Below, in pieces: positions 1-6,810 of a stretch of 15,174 nt of DNA. Below the pieces are notes generated by a model. The model searched no databases. It saw only the letters and a list, made by a program, of their open reading frames with translations, and had not been told where the DNA came from. The stretch is from HGW-17 sp964516435 (GTDB lineage: Bacteria > Myxococcota_A > Polyangia > HGW-17). The stretch covers positions 1 to 15,174 of the forward strand of contig CAZEZP010000021.1 of the NCBI GenBank assembly GCA_964516435.1, in the 5' to 3' direction. Numbering within the stretch: the stretch's first letter is position 1; every line of letters begins with the position of its first letter. Position numbers and translations under genes: made by a program.

Positions 1-27
1 TGACAACGTCTTGTCGCTTGGCAGCTC

Positions 28-588
28 TCAATTGTAAACCGCGGCAGAAATACACCCACCCGCGCACCAGCAGGTGACGGACTCCAGCCGGTCGTCATCG
101 CCCTCTAGCTCGGCCGCCCACGAGGCGATCACCCGCCCCAGGGGTGTGGGCTCCCGGTGGATGCCGTGCGTGCTGCCCATCACGAGAGTGTTGCGGTACT
201 TCTCCGCCCGGTCCCGGCACGCGGCGAGAAGGTCCCGCAAGGAGAGCCGGACCAGTTCGGCCGCATCGCGCAGTAGAAGGGCGAAGGACGTGTCCAGCAC
301 GTCCGAGGATGTGAGACCCAGATGCAACCAGCGTGCGGGCTCTCCGGCCTGCTCTTCCACGTGCGTGAGAAAAGCGATCACGTCATGGCGGGTGACGTTT
401 TCGATTTCGAGAATGCGTTCGGGCTGAATCCGGACCCGGGCGCGCACCGTCTCCGCCGTGCCGGCCGGCACGATACCGGCTTCCTCCATGGCCTCACAGG
501 CGGCCAGTTCCACGTCCAGCCAGCGGGAAAAGCGGGTGGCATCACTCCAGATTTCCGCCATCGACGGGGTGCAGTACCTCGGAATCAT
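28..588 (-). CDS. purB: Adenylosuccinate lyase, N-terminal part (runs into damaged window edge)
   Basis: PurB cleaves SAICAR to AICAR and adenylosuccinate to AMP in purine synthesis, with fumarate leaving. The 186 visible residues match the family's N-terminal half: the MIPRY start, TRHDV (66-70), LTSSDVLDT (92-100) and the THG histidine motif (140-142). A full PurB is about 430-480 residues, so this is partial. The ATG at 588 follows GGAGGA at 4-nt spacing, and the longer upstream reading lacks family similarity. The last stretch is odd. Around THG the usual GRTHGxHAEP reads GSTHGIHREP. Residues 177-186 look like a corrupted version of the GKISGAVGTYAN loop, then hit a TGA at 28-30. This looks more like sequence decay at a contig end than a real short protein. 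Family assignment is secure; the stop is not to be trusted. Confidence 0.88.
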   Translation of the reverse strand: MIPRYCTPSMAEIWSDATRFSRWLDVELAACEAMEEAGIVPAGTAETVRARVRIQPERILEIENVTRHDVIAFLTHVEEQAGEPARWLHLGLTSSDVLDTSFALLLRDAAELVRLSLRDLLAACRDRAEKYRNTLVMGSTHGIHREPTPLGRVIASWAAELEGDDDRLESVTCWCAGGCISAAVYN

Positions 589-605
589 GGTGTCCTCCGG
601 GCGGC

Positions 606-635
606 AATATATAGAGGATTCTTTCCCGAGGTCAA
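606..635 (-). promoter_or_regulatory. Sigma70-type promoter for purB
   Basis: On the minus strand, TTGACC (630-635) is followed after 18 nt by TATATT (606-611); TATATA at 16-nt spacing is an alternative within the same AT-rich run. Transcription would begin near 599, leaving a very short leader that just contains the GGAGGA ribosome site of purB. This suggests purB is transcribed on its own as well as, or instead of, from the upstream operon. Confidence 0.6.
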
Positions 636-665
636 AGCAAATTCGGCGAAAACTCCGCAAGCGTC

Positions 666-690
666 CGCCCTCCTGGCGCGAAGGGGGGCG
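666..690. other. GC-rich hairpin between the zinc-finger gene and purB
   Basis: CGCCCTCCT (666-674) and AGGGGGGCG (682-690) are complementary except for one G-T pair, with a 7-nt loop. It lies 56-80 nt past the stop of the zinc-finger gene and upstream of the purB promoter, where a terminator is expected. On the minus strand, however, the mismatch becomes A-C, and only a short TTTT follows, about 13 nt later. It may be a weak or Rho-assisted terminator, or plain GC-rich structure. Confidence 0.35.
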
Positions 691-745
691 CGCATGCCCG
701 CCAGCGTCTGCCGGCACTGCGGAACATCAATGGAAATCCTGTGAA

Positions 746-1900
746 TCAGGGCGTGAAGGGTGAGGGCGGAACCAGGTCGTTGTCGATGTCGTAGAGTTCC
801 GGCACCAGGGTGCGGTAGCGCTCCACATCCTCGATGATCTCGTCCGTGACCGGATTGGGAGCGATTTCCATCCAGCCCATACCCAGGCAGATCGGGCACA
901 CAACGATGCCGGTGCCGTGGCAGGCCCGGCAGGACTCGTCGGGAACGCCCTTCTCGTCCATGCAGTCACACGGCAGTGGTTCGTCGTGGGGCTGCAATCC
1001 GGGATGGGATTCCCACTCGCAGGGAACCTGCAGTTCGGTGATGACGACCTTGCCCTTGCCGGCGGCATTGGCGGTCAGCAGAAATTCTTCCTCGGCCACG
1101 GCGACCTCGTGCACCTCGGACGTGGCTTCTTCGGGGTTGGGATCCGGCTCGGACATGACGGGGCGTTCGTACAGCGGGAACAGGATGTCGGGGTACGGAA
1201 TGGCATCGGTGTCGAAATATTTCTCATACAGACCCTGCATACCATCGCAGTACGCGCGGTAGACGCCGTCCATCTCCCACACGAACGAGGCGACGCCCTT
1301 CGTGATGGCCGAAGGCTTCTCATCCCCCAGGCAATCCTTCATGAATTCCCCGATGGATTCATACGGCTCGTCCGGCTCGTGGGTGTGCCCGTCGGATTCG
1401 CTTTCCTCCCCGTGCTCGTGCTCCTCCTCGTGCCGCGCCATCGTCTGGGCGAGCGAAACGACAAGCTTCCCGTTGCACTCCACACACACGCCGGTTCCCT
1501 TGCAGACGGCGCACTCCTCATCGCCGTCCTTGCCCGAACCGCCGCACACGAAGCATTTGCCGGCACCCGGCGAATCCTCGTCTACCGCGCAGTTGCAGGG
1601 CAGTTCGATGTCGGCGATGCGCCATTCGCCCCCGATTTCCTTCATTAGATAAGTCTCCCCGCCGGAAGACGGCACCCGGATGGAACCGTTCTCGCCACGG
1701 GCGGCCTCCAGCGCCTCGGGCACGGGGCGGTCGGCATCGTCGGATGCATCGAGATTGAACGACTTGAGGACCTCGAACACCTCGGGGGAAGCGTATTTTT
1801 CGAACACCTTCAATTTGGACTTCCCCAGGGTCAGCCCCGTCTTGGTCAGTTGATCCAGGTAGTTCTGGATGATTTTTCTGCATTCTTGTTCTTGGCTCAT
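746..1900 (-). CDS. Uncharacterised protein with two DnaJ-like zinc-finger modules
   Basis: A 384-residue soluble, acidic protein of unknown function. Two cysteine clusters resemble the CxxCxGxG zinc finger of DnaJ. The N-terminal cluster has CNC (102-104), CFVCGGSG (116-123), CAVCKGTG (130-137) and CVEC (139-142). The C-terminal cluster has C294, CDC (311-313), CRACHGTG (324-331) and CPICLGMG (335-342). Both are preceded by a similar strand ending in a PC motif, which suggests an internal duplication. They are joined by a His/Glu-rich linker (about 157-180) and a helical region. There is no J domain (no HPD), signal peptide or membrane segment, so it is not DnaJ itself. I chose the ATG at 1900 because AAGGAG lies 4 nt upstream; the frame opens earlier (1930) without support. 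It sits 30 nt behind dnaB in the same direction. A role as zinc-binding adaptor or chaperone is inference only. Confidence 0.75.
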   Translation of the reverse strand: MSQEQECRKIIQNYLDQLTKTGLTLGKSKLKVFEKYASPEVFEVLKSFNLDASDDADRPVPEALEAARGENGSIRVPSSGGETYLMKEIGGEWRIADIELPCNCAVDEDSPGAGKCFVCGGSGKDGDEECAVCKGTGVCVECNGKLVVSLAQTMARHEEEHEHGEESESDGHTHEPDEPYESIGEFMKDCLGDEKPSAITKGVASFVWEMDGVYRAYCDGMQGLYEKYFDTDAIPYPDILFPLYERPVMSEPDPNPEEATSEVHEVAVAEEEFLLTANAAGKGKVVITELQVPCEWESHPGLQPHDEPLPCDCMDEKGVPDESCRACHGTGIVVCPICLGMGWMEIAPNPVTDEIIEDVERYRTLVPELYDIDNDLVPPSPFTP

Positions 1901-1930
1901 GATTCTCCTTCCCGCGATTGCGCCATGCAA

Positions 1931-3364
1931 TCAGAATGGGTTGTCCTCGGGCGGCACGTATACGGAGGGTTCCTCGTCCTCCGCCGTGGCATTCTCGAAT
2001 TTCGTGTATTCGTGGACGAACCGCAGATTCACCGTGCCCGTGGCGCCGTTGCGGTGCTTGGCGACGATGAGTTCGGCCTTTCCCTTCAACTGGGGATTCT
2101 CGCGATCGTAGTATTCGGGCCGGTGGATGAACAGGATGATGTCGGCGTCCTGCTCGATGGCGCCGGACTCGCGCAGGTGGGAAAGCATGGGCTTCTTGTC
2201 CTTTTCCTTTTCCACTTCGCGGTTGAGCTGGGACAGCACGATGACGGGCAGATCCAGTTCGCGCGCCAGCGCCTTGAGCCCGCGCGAAATGTCGGAAATC
2301 TCCTGCTCGCGGTTGATGTTCTTGCCCGTGCGCCCATGCATCAGTTGCAGGTAGTCGATGAGGATCAGCCCGCGCCGGTGCGGCTCCTCCGGCGGGAAGT
2401 ACTCCCGCGAGGAACGCCACTGCCGGGCCCGCGCGCGCACCGTGTGGATCGAGATGCCCGGCGTGTCGTCCATGAGCAGCGGCGCCTTGTACAACTGGTT
2501 GCATCCCTGCATGATGCGGGAAAGCAGCGTGGCATCGGTGGTCCGGGCGCCGCTGAACGTCAACTGGTTTCGCAACTGATGCAGGTTGATGCGAGACGCC
2601 GATGCCAGCAGGCGCATGGTCAGTTGCTCCACGTTCATCTCCAGGGAGAAGACGAGCGTGGGAATGCCGGATATGGCCGCGTATTCGGCCATGTTGAGCG
2701 CCAGCGCGGTCTTGCCCATGGATGGGCGCGCCGCCAGGATGATGAGGTCGCCCCGCTTGAATCCGCCGGTGATGCGGTCCAGGTCCACGAAGCCGGAGGG
2801 CACGCCCAGCCCGATCTCCGGGTTCTCCATGGATTTGCTCATGTTGTCGATGAAGCGCATCAATTCATCGCCGATTTTGGCAAAGGAGGAGAGCCGGTCT
2901 TCCATGGTGGCGCTGTAGAACGCCTGCCCGGCCCAGTCGAAGAGGTTGGTGCTGTCGGCCTCGTCCTCCTCCACCGGGGCGTAAGTCCTGGAAACGATCT
3001 CGTTGCACACGGCGATGAGCTTGCGCATGCGGGACTTTTCCCGCACGATGCCCGCATAGTGCACGGCGTTGGACGTGGTGGGCACCTGGGAAGCCAGTTC
3101 CACCAGGTATTCCATGCCACCCACGCGCGTGAGGCGGTCGCGCGCCTCCAGTTCCGCGGCCATCGTGGTCAGATCGATGGGCTGGGACCGGTCGTTGAGG
3201 GCCCGCATGGCCGCATACAGGTCCTGGTGCGCCGGAATGTAGAAATCCTCGGCATTCAGGAGCGGCGCGATTTCGTTCAGAACGCGGGAATCGATCAGAA
3301 TGGCACCCAGCACGGCCATTTCGGCCGGTTTCGAGTGCGGGGGCAGGCGGACTTCAGAAGTCAA
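1931..3364 (-). CDS. dnaB: Replicative DNA helicase DnaB
   Basis: DnaB is the hexameric 5'-3' helicase that unwinds the replication fork and binds primase. The 477 residues cover the whole family length. The N-terminal domain opens with RLPPHSKPAEMAVLGAIL (6-23), a linker follows, and the RecA-like motor starts near GGFKRGDL (200-207). Walker A is ARPSMGKTA (212-220), the catalytic Glu is in FSLEM (E242), Walker B is LILIDYLQL (333-341), and the arginine-finger region is KHRNG (436-440). The start is TTG at 3364; no in-frame ATG precedes the conserved N-terminus, and a frame stop lies about 30 nt upstream. GGGGAAG is the only ribosome site, at 12-nt spacing, so initiation may depend on coupling to rplI, 23 nt upstream. 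No intein or other insertion is seen. Confidence 0.97.
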   Translation of the reverse strand: MTSEVRLPPHSKPAEMAVLGAILIDSRVLNEIAPLLNAEDFYIPAHQDLYAAMRALNDRSQPIDLTTMAAELEARDRLTRVGGMEYLVELASQVPTTSNAVHYAGIVREKSRMRKLIAVCNEIVSRTYAPVEEDEADSTNLFDWAGQAFYSATMEDRLSSFAKIGDELMRFIDNMSKSMENPEIGLGVPSGFVDLDRITGGFKRGDLIILAARPSMGKTALALNMAEYAAISGIPTLVFSLEMNVEQLTMRLLASASRINLHQLRNQLTFSGARTTDATLLSRIMQGCNQLYKAPLLMDDTPGISIHTVRARARQWRSSREYFPPEEPHRRGLILIDYLQLMHGRTGKNINREQEISDISRGLKALARELDLPVIVLSQLNREVEKEKDKKPMLSHLRESGAIEQDADIILFIHRPEYYDRENPQLKGKAELIVAKHRNGATGTVNLRFVHEYTKFENATAEDEEPSVYVPPEDNPF

Positions 3365-3387
3365 GGGCGAACCCGACTTCCCCGGGA

Positions 3388-3840
3388 TCAGTTTTCACTG
3401 ATGACCCAGACCTTGAGCACGGCTTCCACGGAGGGCGCCAGCCGGCATTTCACCTCGTGCACACCCGTGGTCTTGATGGGCTCGGGCATGACGAAGGTCT
3501 TGCGGTCCACATGCAGGCCCTGGGCTTCCAGGGCGGCCTGGATTTCCTTGGCCGTCACGGAGCCGTACAGGCGTTCGCCATCGCCCACACGCTTGGCGAT
3601 CTGCAAAGAAACGCCTTCCAGGCGGGCCTTCAGATCCTCGGCCGTCTTGATCTGCTTGGCGCGGCGGGCCATCAGGACGCGCTTCTCGTGCTCCATGAGA
3701 GCCTTGTTCTTGGGGGTTGCCTCCACGGCCAGGCCCTTGGGAATCAGGTAGTTGCGGCCGTACCCGGCGCGCACGCGCACGAGTTCGCCGGCCTTCTTGC
3801 CGAACATGTCTTCGCTGAGAATGATTTCCATGTATGCCAT
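3388..3840 (-). CDS. rplI: 50S ribosomal protein L9
   Basis: L9 binds 23S rRNA near the base of the L1 stalk and helps keep reading frame. The 150 residues are the usual length. The N-terminal domain has the family pattern MEIILSEDMFGKKAGELVRV, then GYGRNYLIPKGLAVEAT, followed by the long connecting helix and a C-terminal domain with GLHVDRKT. I chose the ATG at 3840 (MAYMEIIL) over the one at 3831 because AAGGAGC sits 7 nt before it. It lies between rpsR (15-nt gap) and dnaB (23-nt gap), in the common bacterial order. Confidence 0.97.
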   Translation of the reverse strand: MAYMEIILSEDMFGKKAGELVRVRAGYGRNYLIPKGLAVEATPKNKALMEHEKRVLMARRAKQIKTAEDLKARLEGVSLQIAKRVGDGERLYGSVTAKEIQAALEAQGLHVDRKTFVMPEPIKTTGVHEVKCRLAPSVEAVLKVWVISEN

Positions 3841-3855
3841 GATGAAAGCTCCTTC

Positions 3856-4095
3856 CTATTCGTTCACGGCAAACGGCATCAGGGCCACCATGCGCGAACG
3901 GCGGATGGCCAGCGCCAGCGCCCGCTGGTGCTGCGCGCAGGTCCCCGTGATGCGGGATGGAATCATCTTGCCGCGCTCGGTCACGAACGACCGGAGCAGT
4001 TGCGGGTTCTTGTAATCGATCTTCACGGTGCTGTCCGCACAGAACATGCAGACCTTCCGACGGCCAAAACGACGGGGTTTCTTGTCGTTCATCAT
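3856..4095 (-). CDS. rpsR: 30S ribosomal protein S18
   Basis: S18 binds the 30S platform as a partner of S6. The 79 residues are typical and include IDYKNPQLL, the ERGKMIPSRITG loop and the basic C-terminal helix AIRRSRMVALMPF. Cysteines 16, 19 and 53 with His56 fit the zinc-binding form of S18. Start choice: the ATG at 4095 has AAGGAG 8 nt upstream. A GTG at 4104 overlaps the rpsF stop (GTGA) and would add three residues but has no spaced ribosome site. The gap to rpsF is 5 nt, so translation is probably coupled. Confidence 0.96.
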   Translation of the reverse strand: MMNDKKPRRFGRRKVCMFCADSTVKIDYKNPQLLRSFVTERGKMIPSRITGTCAQHQRALALAIRRSRMVALMPFAVNE

Positions 4096-4100
4096 GGTGC

Positions 4101-4616
4101 TCACTCCTTGTCCTCGTCATCGGACGCCTCGGCGTCCTCGGCTTCCTCACCCATTTCCTCGGCTTCCTCGGCTTCCGGCCGGGCGGATTCCTCGTATTCG
4201 GGTTCGGCCACGCTGTCATAGGCCACGATGGTGGCCGCCTCGTTGAGTTGCTCTTCGGTGACGGCCTCGGGCCGCGCAGCGGGATCCACGTTGGCGTCCA
4301 CGAGGATCGTCATGTAGCGGATGACTTTTTCAATCATGCGCATGAGGCGTTCCAGTTCGGCCACCAGTTCCGAATGTCCCAGAAAGCGCCAGTACAGGTA
4401 GATGCCCTTGCGGTGCTTGCGGACCGTGTAGGCCAGGCGGCGGCGGCCCCAGTTCTCCAGCGTGAGGAGACGGCCTTCCTTGCGCTCCATGAGTTCGAGC
4501 ACACGGCGCTGGATGACCTTGATGTCATCCGACGTGGTTTCCGGAGCCAAGATGGTGATCATCTCGTACTCCCGCTCACTGTTGAGTTGATCGCGATACG
4601 AACGTGTCAATGCCAT
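4101..4616 (-). CDS. rpsF: 30S ribosomal protein S6 with long acidic C-terminal tail
   Basis: S6 pairs with S18 on the 30S platform. The conserved fold runs from EREYEMITIL (14-23) through GRLLTLENWGRRRLAY (48-63), GIYLYWRF (71-78) and VIRYMTILVD (98-107). Two extensions make it longer than the usual 95-135 residues: about 13 residues at the N-terminus and about 64 at the C-terminus. The last 30 or so of the tail are almost all Glu, Asp and Ala. Some bacterial S6 proteins have acidic tails, and in E. coli glutamates are added post-translationally by RimK. The ATG at 4616 follows a purine-rich GGGAGAAGAG stretch. It is the first gene of the rpsF-rpsR-rplI-dnaB unit. There is no ssb or priB between rpsF and rpsR, unlike many bacteria. 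Confidence 0.95.
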   Translation of the reverse strand: MALTRSYRDQLNSEREYEMITILAPETTSDDIKVIQRRVLELMERKEGRLLTLENWGRRRLAYTVRKHRKGIYLYWRFLGHSELVAELERLMRMIEKVIRYMTILVDANVDPAARPEAVTEEQLNEAATIVAYDSVAEPEYEESARPEAEEAEEMGEEAEDAEASDDEDKE

Positions 4617-4654
4617 TGCTTTCTCTTCTCCCTGTGGATGGGGGGTTGCCCTTA

Positions 4655-4703
4655 GCCCCGCGCACCGCGCGCGGAGCAGGAAGCGCCATGCACCATTGCA
4701 TGG
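4655..4703 (-). promoter_or_regulatory. Structured 5' leader of rpsF (two hairpins)
   Basis: Read on the minus strand, the leader first has the perfect inverted repeat CCATGCA / TGCATGG (4697-4703 and 4686-4692) with a 4-nt loop. It then has a 9-bp stem GCUCCGCGC / GCGCGGGGC (4669-4677 and 4655-4663) with one U-G pair and loop GCGGU. The second stem ends 38 nt before the rpsF ATG. The S6:S18 complex is known to bind its own rpsF leader in several bacteria through a stem with a CCG element. A CCG is present here, but I cannot confirm the published consensus, so ribosomal autoregulation is inference. Confidence 0.5.
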
Positions 4704-4714
4704 TCAAGGCGGGC

Positions 4715-4743
4715 AAATTAGTCAAAACGCCAACGATAGGCAA
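4715..4743 (-). promoter_or_regulatory. Candidate promoter of the rpsF operon
   Basis: On the minus strand, TTGCCT (4738-4743) is followed after 17 nt by TAATTT (4715-4720). The predicted start near 4708 would put both leader hairpins at the 5' end of the mRNA. A second box, TTGACT (4720-4725), has no acceptable -10 partner. Confidence 0.45.
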
Positions 4744-4961
4744 GCTGTTTTTTGCTTTTTTCGAAAGGAGTTCCCGCAGCGGGCCGAAACGGAGAAACCG
4801 ACGGCCGGGTTTCCGTCTTCATCCCGAGCGGATCCCGTCCCATGCCCGCGTCCCCAGAAAGAATTCTCTTGCAAACGAAGCCGTTTTGCGGTAGCTGTAT
4901 GCTTCACGGAGCCGCCGCAATCGGCGCAACCGCAGATTTTTCCGCGCCGGCATCCGGGAGC
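4744..4961. other. Intergenic stretch between the rpsF promoter and tRNA-Arg
   Basis: With the leader and promoter this makes a 345-nt stretch without a gene. Small open frames exist on both strands, but none has a ribosome site at a sensible distance or a recognisable product. An imperfect stem (4789-4816, with ACGG and AAACC arms and a 2-nt bulge) and a short palindrome CCCGCAGCGGG (about 4773-4783) are visible without a T run. A possible tRNA promoter is TTGCAA (4869-4874), 17 nt before TAGCTG (4892-4897), but the -10 is poor. Confidence 0.4.
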
Positions 4962-5038
4962 GCCCCCGTAGCTCAGGCGGACAGAGCAGCGGTTTCCTAA
5001 ACCGTTGGCCGGGTGTTCGAGTCACCCCGGGGGTACCA
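4962..5038 (+). tRNA. tRNA-Arg (anticodon CCT)
   Basis: A complete cloverleaf can be drawn by hand. The acceptor arms are GCCCCCG (4962-4968) and CGGGGGT (5028-5034), the D stem GCTC / GAGC, and the anticodon stem GCGGT / ACCGT. The 7-nt loop TTCCTAA places anticodon CCT at 4996-4998. The T arm is GGGTG-TTCGAGT-CACCC (5011-5027). Discriminator A is followed by an encoded CCA (5036-5038). It reads AGG codons. It lies only 27 nt upstream of the receiver-like gene with no terminator between, so processing from a shared transcript is possible. Confidence 0.96.
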
Positions 5039-5065
5039 TCTTCTCGTGCGAGTCCGGAGTGCATC

Positions 5066-5611
5066 ATGACCGACAACGAACATCCCGACATCCAGCAGAT
5101 CATGGACCGCCTCGAAGGGTTGCGCGCGCGCATCCCCGCCCAACTGCTCAAGAACGTGAATCCCGGCATCGCCCTGATCCTGGATCCGGACGAGGAATCC
5201 CGCGCCACGCTCTCGGGCATCCTCGAACTCATGGGATTCAGGGTCTTTGCCGTCTCCAGCCTTGCTGAAGCCCGGAAAATCGCCGATTCCCTGCGGGATC
5301 TCTCCATCGCCGTCGCCGTTCCTCGCCCGGATGGCAAGGCCGACCGGGCCGGGCTGGAATTCCTTTCCCACCTGCGCGACCGCAACCCCAGGCTCATTCC
5401 CATCCTGGCCGTCTCCTTCACGGAAAGCGAAGACGCGGTGGGGGCGCTGCGGCAGAACATACTGGGCTTCTTCATCAAGCCCTACGACCGCGCCGAGGTG
5501 ATGCGCAACCTCTCCGATCTGCTGTACCTGTACGATCGCACCAACTATCTGGTGCGCCTGCTGGCCGATCTGGACCGCATCCTGGCGGACTGGCGCCGGG
5601 ACCGCACCTGA
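5066..5611 (+). CDS. Stand-alone receiver-like (CheY-type) protein lacking the phospho-acceptor Asp
   Basis: A 181-residue protein with a response-regulator receiver fold from about 34 to 153 and no output domain. The first strand and acidic pocket are visible as IALILDPDEESR (D40, D42). The last strand ends in the conserved Lys-Pro of FFIKPYDRAEV (K138, P139). Where the third strand should end in the phosphorylated Asp, the sequence reads SIAVAVPRPDG (80-90), so Val/Pro replace it; D89 is too late by alignment. A helical N-terminus (1-33) and a C-terminal helix (about 154-178) flank the fold, perhaps for dimerisation. The ATG at 5066 has GGAG 6 nt upstream. It is followed after 6 nt by the rlmI-like gene. 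It may be a phosphorylation-independent pseudo-receiver; partner and output are unknown. Confidence 0.75.
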   Translation: MTDNEHPDIQQIMDRLEGLRARIPAQLLKNVNPGIALILDPDEESRATLSGILELMGFRVFAVSSLAEARKIADSLRDLSIAVAVPRPDGKADRAGLEFLSHLRDRNPRLIPILAVSFTESEDAVGALRQNILGFFIKPYDRAEVMRNLSDLLYLYDRTNYLVRLLADLDRILADWRRDRT

Positions 5612-5617
5612 TTTCCC

Positions 5618-6796
5618 ATGGCCCGCGACGTTTCCGACCAACTGCCCCGCGTAGCGATCGCCCCCCGCGGCGCGCGTCTCCTGCAGGAAGGATTCCCGTG
5701 GGTGTGGGCGGCCCATGTCCGCGCCGCCGAACCCGCCCCACCGGCGGGCGTGGTCGGGCTCGAGAACGACCGGGGCGAATGGCTGGGCCAGGGATTCCAC
5801 AATCCCGCATCCACTATCCGGATCCGCTTCCTGGCCGCCACCACCCGGCCGCTCGACGACCGCTGGCTGGAGCGGCAGTTGCATCAGGCCGCGGCCCTGC
5901 GCGACGGACCGCTGGGCCTGGCGAAGGCCTCGTGCCGCCTGGTCCATTCCGAGAGCGACCGGCTGCCCGGCATCGTGCTGGACCGCATCGGCGACGCCCT
6001 GGTGCTGCAGACCCTGTGCGCCGGCGCAGACACCTGGATCGAGCGCATCCATCGGCTTTCCGTGGAACTCTTCCGCCCGCGCGCCTTCTATCTCAAGAAC
6101 ACCGCGCGGTCCCGGGCAGCCGAGGGACTGGCCGCTGAACAGCGCCAGTTGTCCGGAACGCCGGGCCCCGTGATCTATGATGAGGACGGCATCGAATTCG
6201 TGACCGACCTGCTCGCGGACCAGAAGACCGGCGCCTTCCTGGACCAGCGCGACAACCACCGCCTCATGGGCCGGGTAGCCCGCGGGCGGGCGCTGGATCT
6301 CTTCTGCTATCATGGCGGATTCTCCCTGGCGATGGCCCGCGCGGGAGCCGACGTCACGGCCGTGGACGCCTCCGCCGCCGCCATCGCCCGCCTGCAGGAA
6401 AACGCCCGGCGCAACCGGCTTTCCGTGAACGCGCTGACGGCCGACGCCTTCGATTTCCTGGATCATGCAGGCGAAGCCGAACGCTACGACACCATCGTCT
6501 GCGATCCGCCCGCCCTGTGCCCGCGCGCCGAGGATCGCAGGAATGCGCTCGCAGCCTACCGCCGGCTGGCCGCCGGCTGCTTCTCTCATCTCAAGGCCGA
6601 TGGATTCCTGCTGTTCTGTTCCTGCTCGGCCCACATTTCTCCCGAAGCACTCCTGGATGCGCTCGCCCGAGGCGCCCGCGAAGCCGGCCGCACCTTCTGC
6701 GTGCACAGGAGCGTGCAGGCCGGGCCCGATCATCCCTATCACCCGCTGATTCCGGAAAGCGCCTATCTCAAGGGCTTCCTGGTTCGCGCGAATTGA
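5618..6796 (+). CDS. rlmI: RlmI-type 23S rRNA m5C methyltransferase
   Basis: A class I SAM-dependent RNA methyltransferase of the RlmI/YccW family; E. coli RlmI makes m5C1962 in 23S rRNA. The 392 residues are normal length. The N-terminal PUA-like domain (about 10-75) contains GFPWVW. A central domain holds the family signature KTGAFLDQR (203-211). The Rossmann methyltransferase has SAM motif ALDLFCYHGGF (226-236), acidic AVDAS (248-252) and CDPPA (295-299). The catalytic region is CSCSAH (334-339). The ATG at 5618 lies 6 nt after the receiver gene stop without a clear ribosome site, so coupling is likely. Family members differ in target base, so exact site specificity is inferred. Confidence 0.92.
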   Translation: MARDVSDQLPRVAIAPRGARLLQEGFPWVWAAHVRAAEPAPPAGVVGLENDRGEWLGQGFHNPASTIRIRFLAATTRPLDDRWLERQLHQAAALRDGPLGLAKASCRLVHSESDRLPGIVLDRIGDALVLQTLCAGADTWIERIHRLSVELFRPRAFYLKNTARSRAAEGLAAEQRQLSGTPGPVIYDEDGIEFVTDLLADQKTGAFLDQRDNHRLMGRVARGRALDLFCYHGGFSLAMARAGADVTAVDASAAAIARLQENARRNRLSVNALTADAFDFLDHAGEAERYDTIVCDPPALCPRAEDRRNALAAYRRLAAGCFSHLKADGFLLFCSCSAHISPEALLDALARGAREAGRTFCVHRSVQAGPDHPYHPLIPESAYLKGFLVRAN

Positions 6797-6810
6797 AGGA
6801 GGGAAACCGC

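Noticed and set aside
746..1900. Calling the zinc-finger protein DnaJ
   Set aside because: No J domain or HPD motif and no Gly/Phe region; only the cysteine motif is shared.
1850..3751. 633-residue open frame on the plus strand
   Set aside because: It runs antisense across dnaB and rplI, both unmistakable, and its protein is Arg/His/Gly-rich without motifs: a shadow of GC-rich coding.
4696..4971. 91-residue frame between rpsF and the tRNA
   Set aside because: No ribosome site, it overlaps the rpsF promoter and leader, it runs into the tRNA, and the product resembles nothing.
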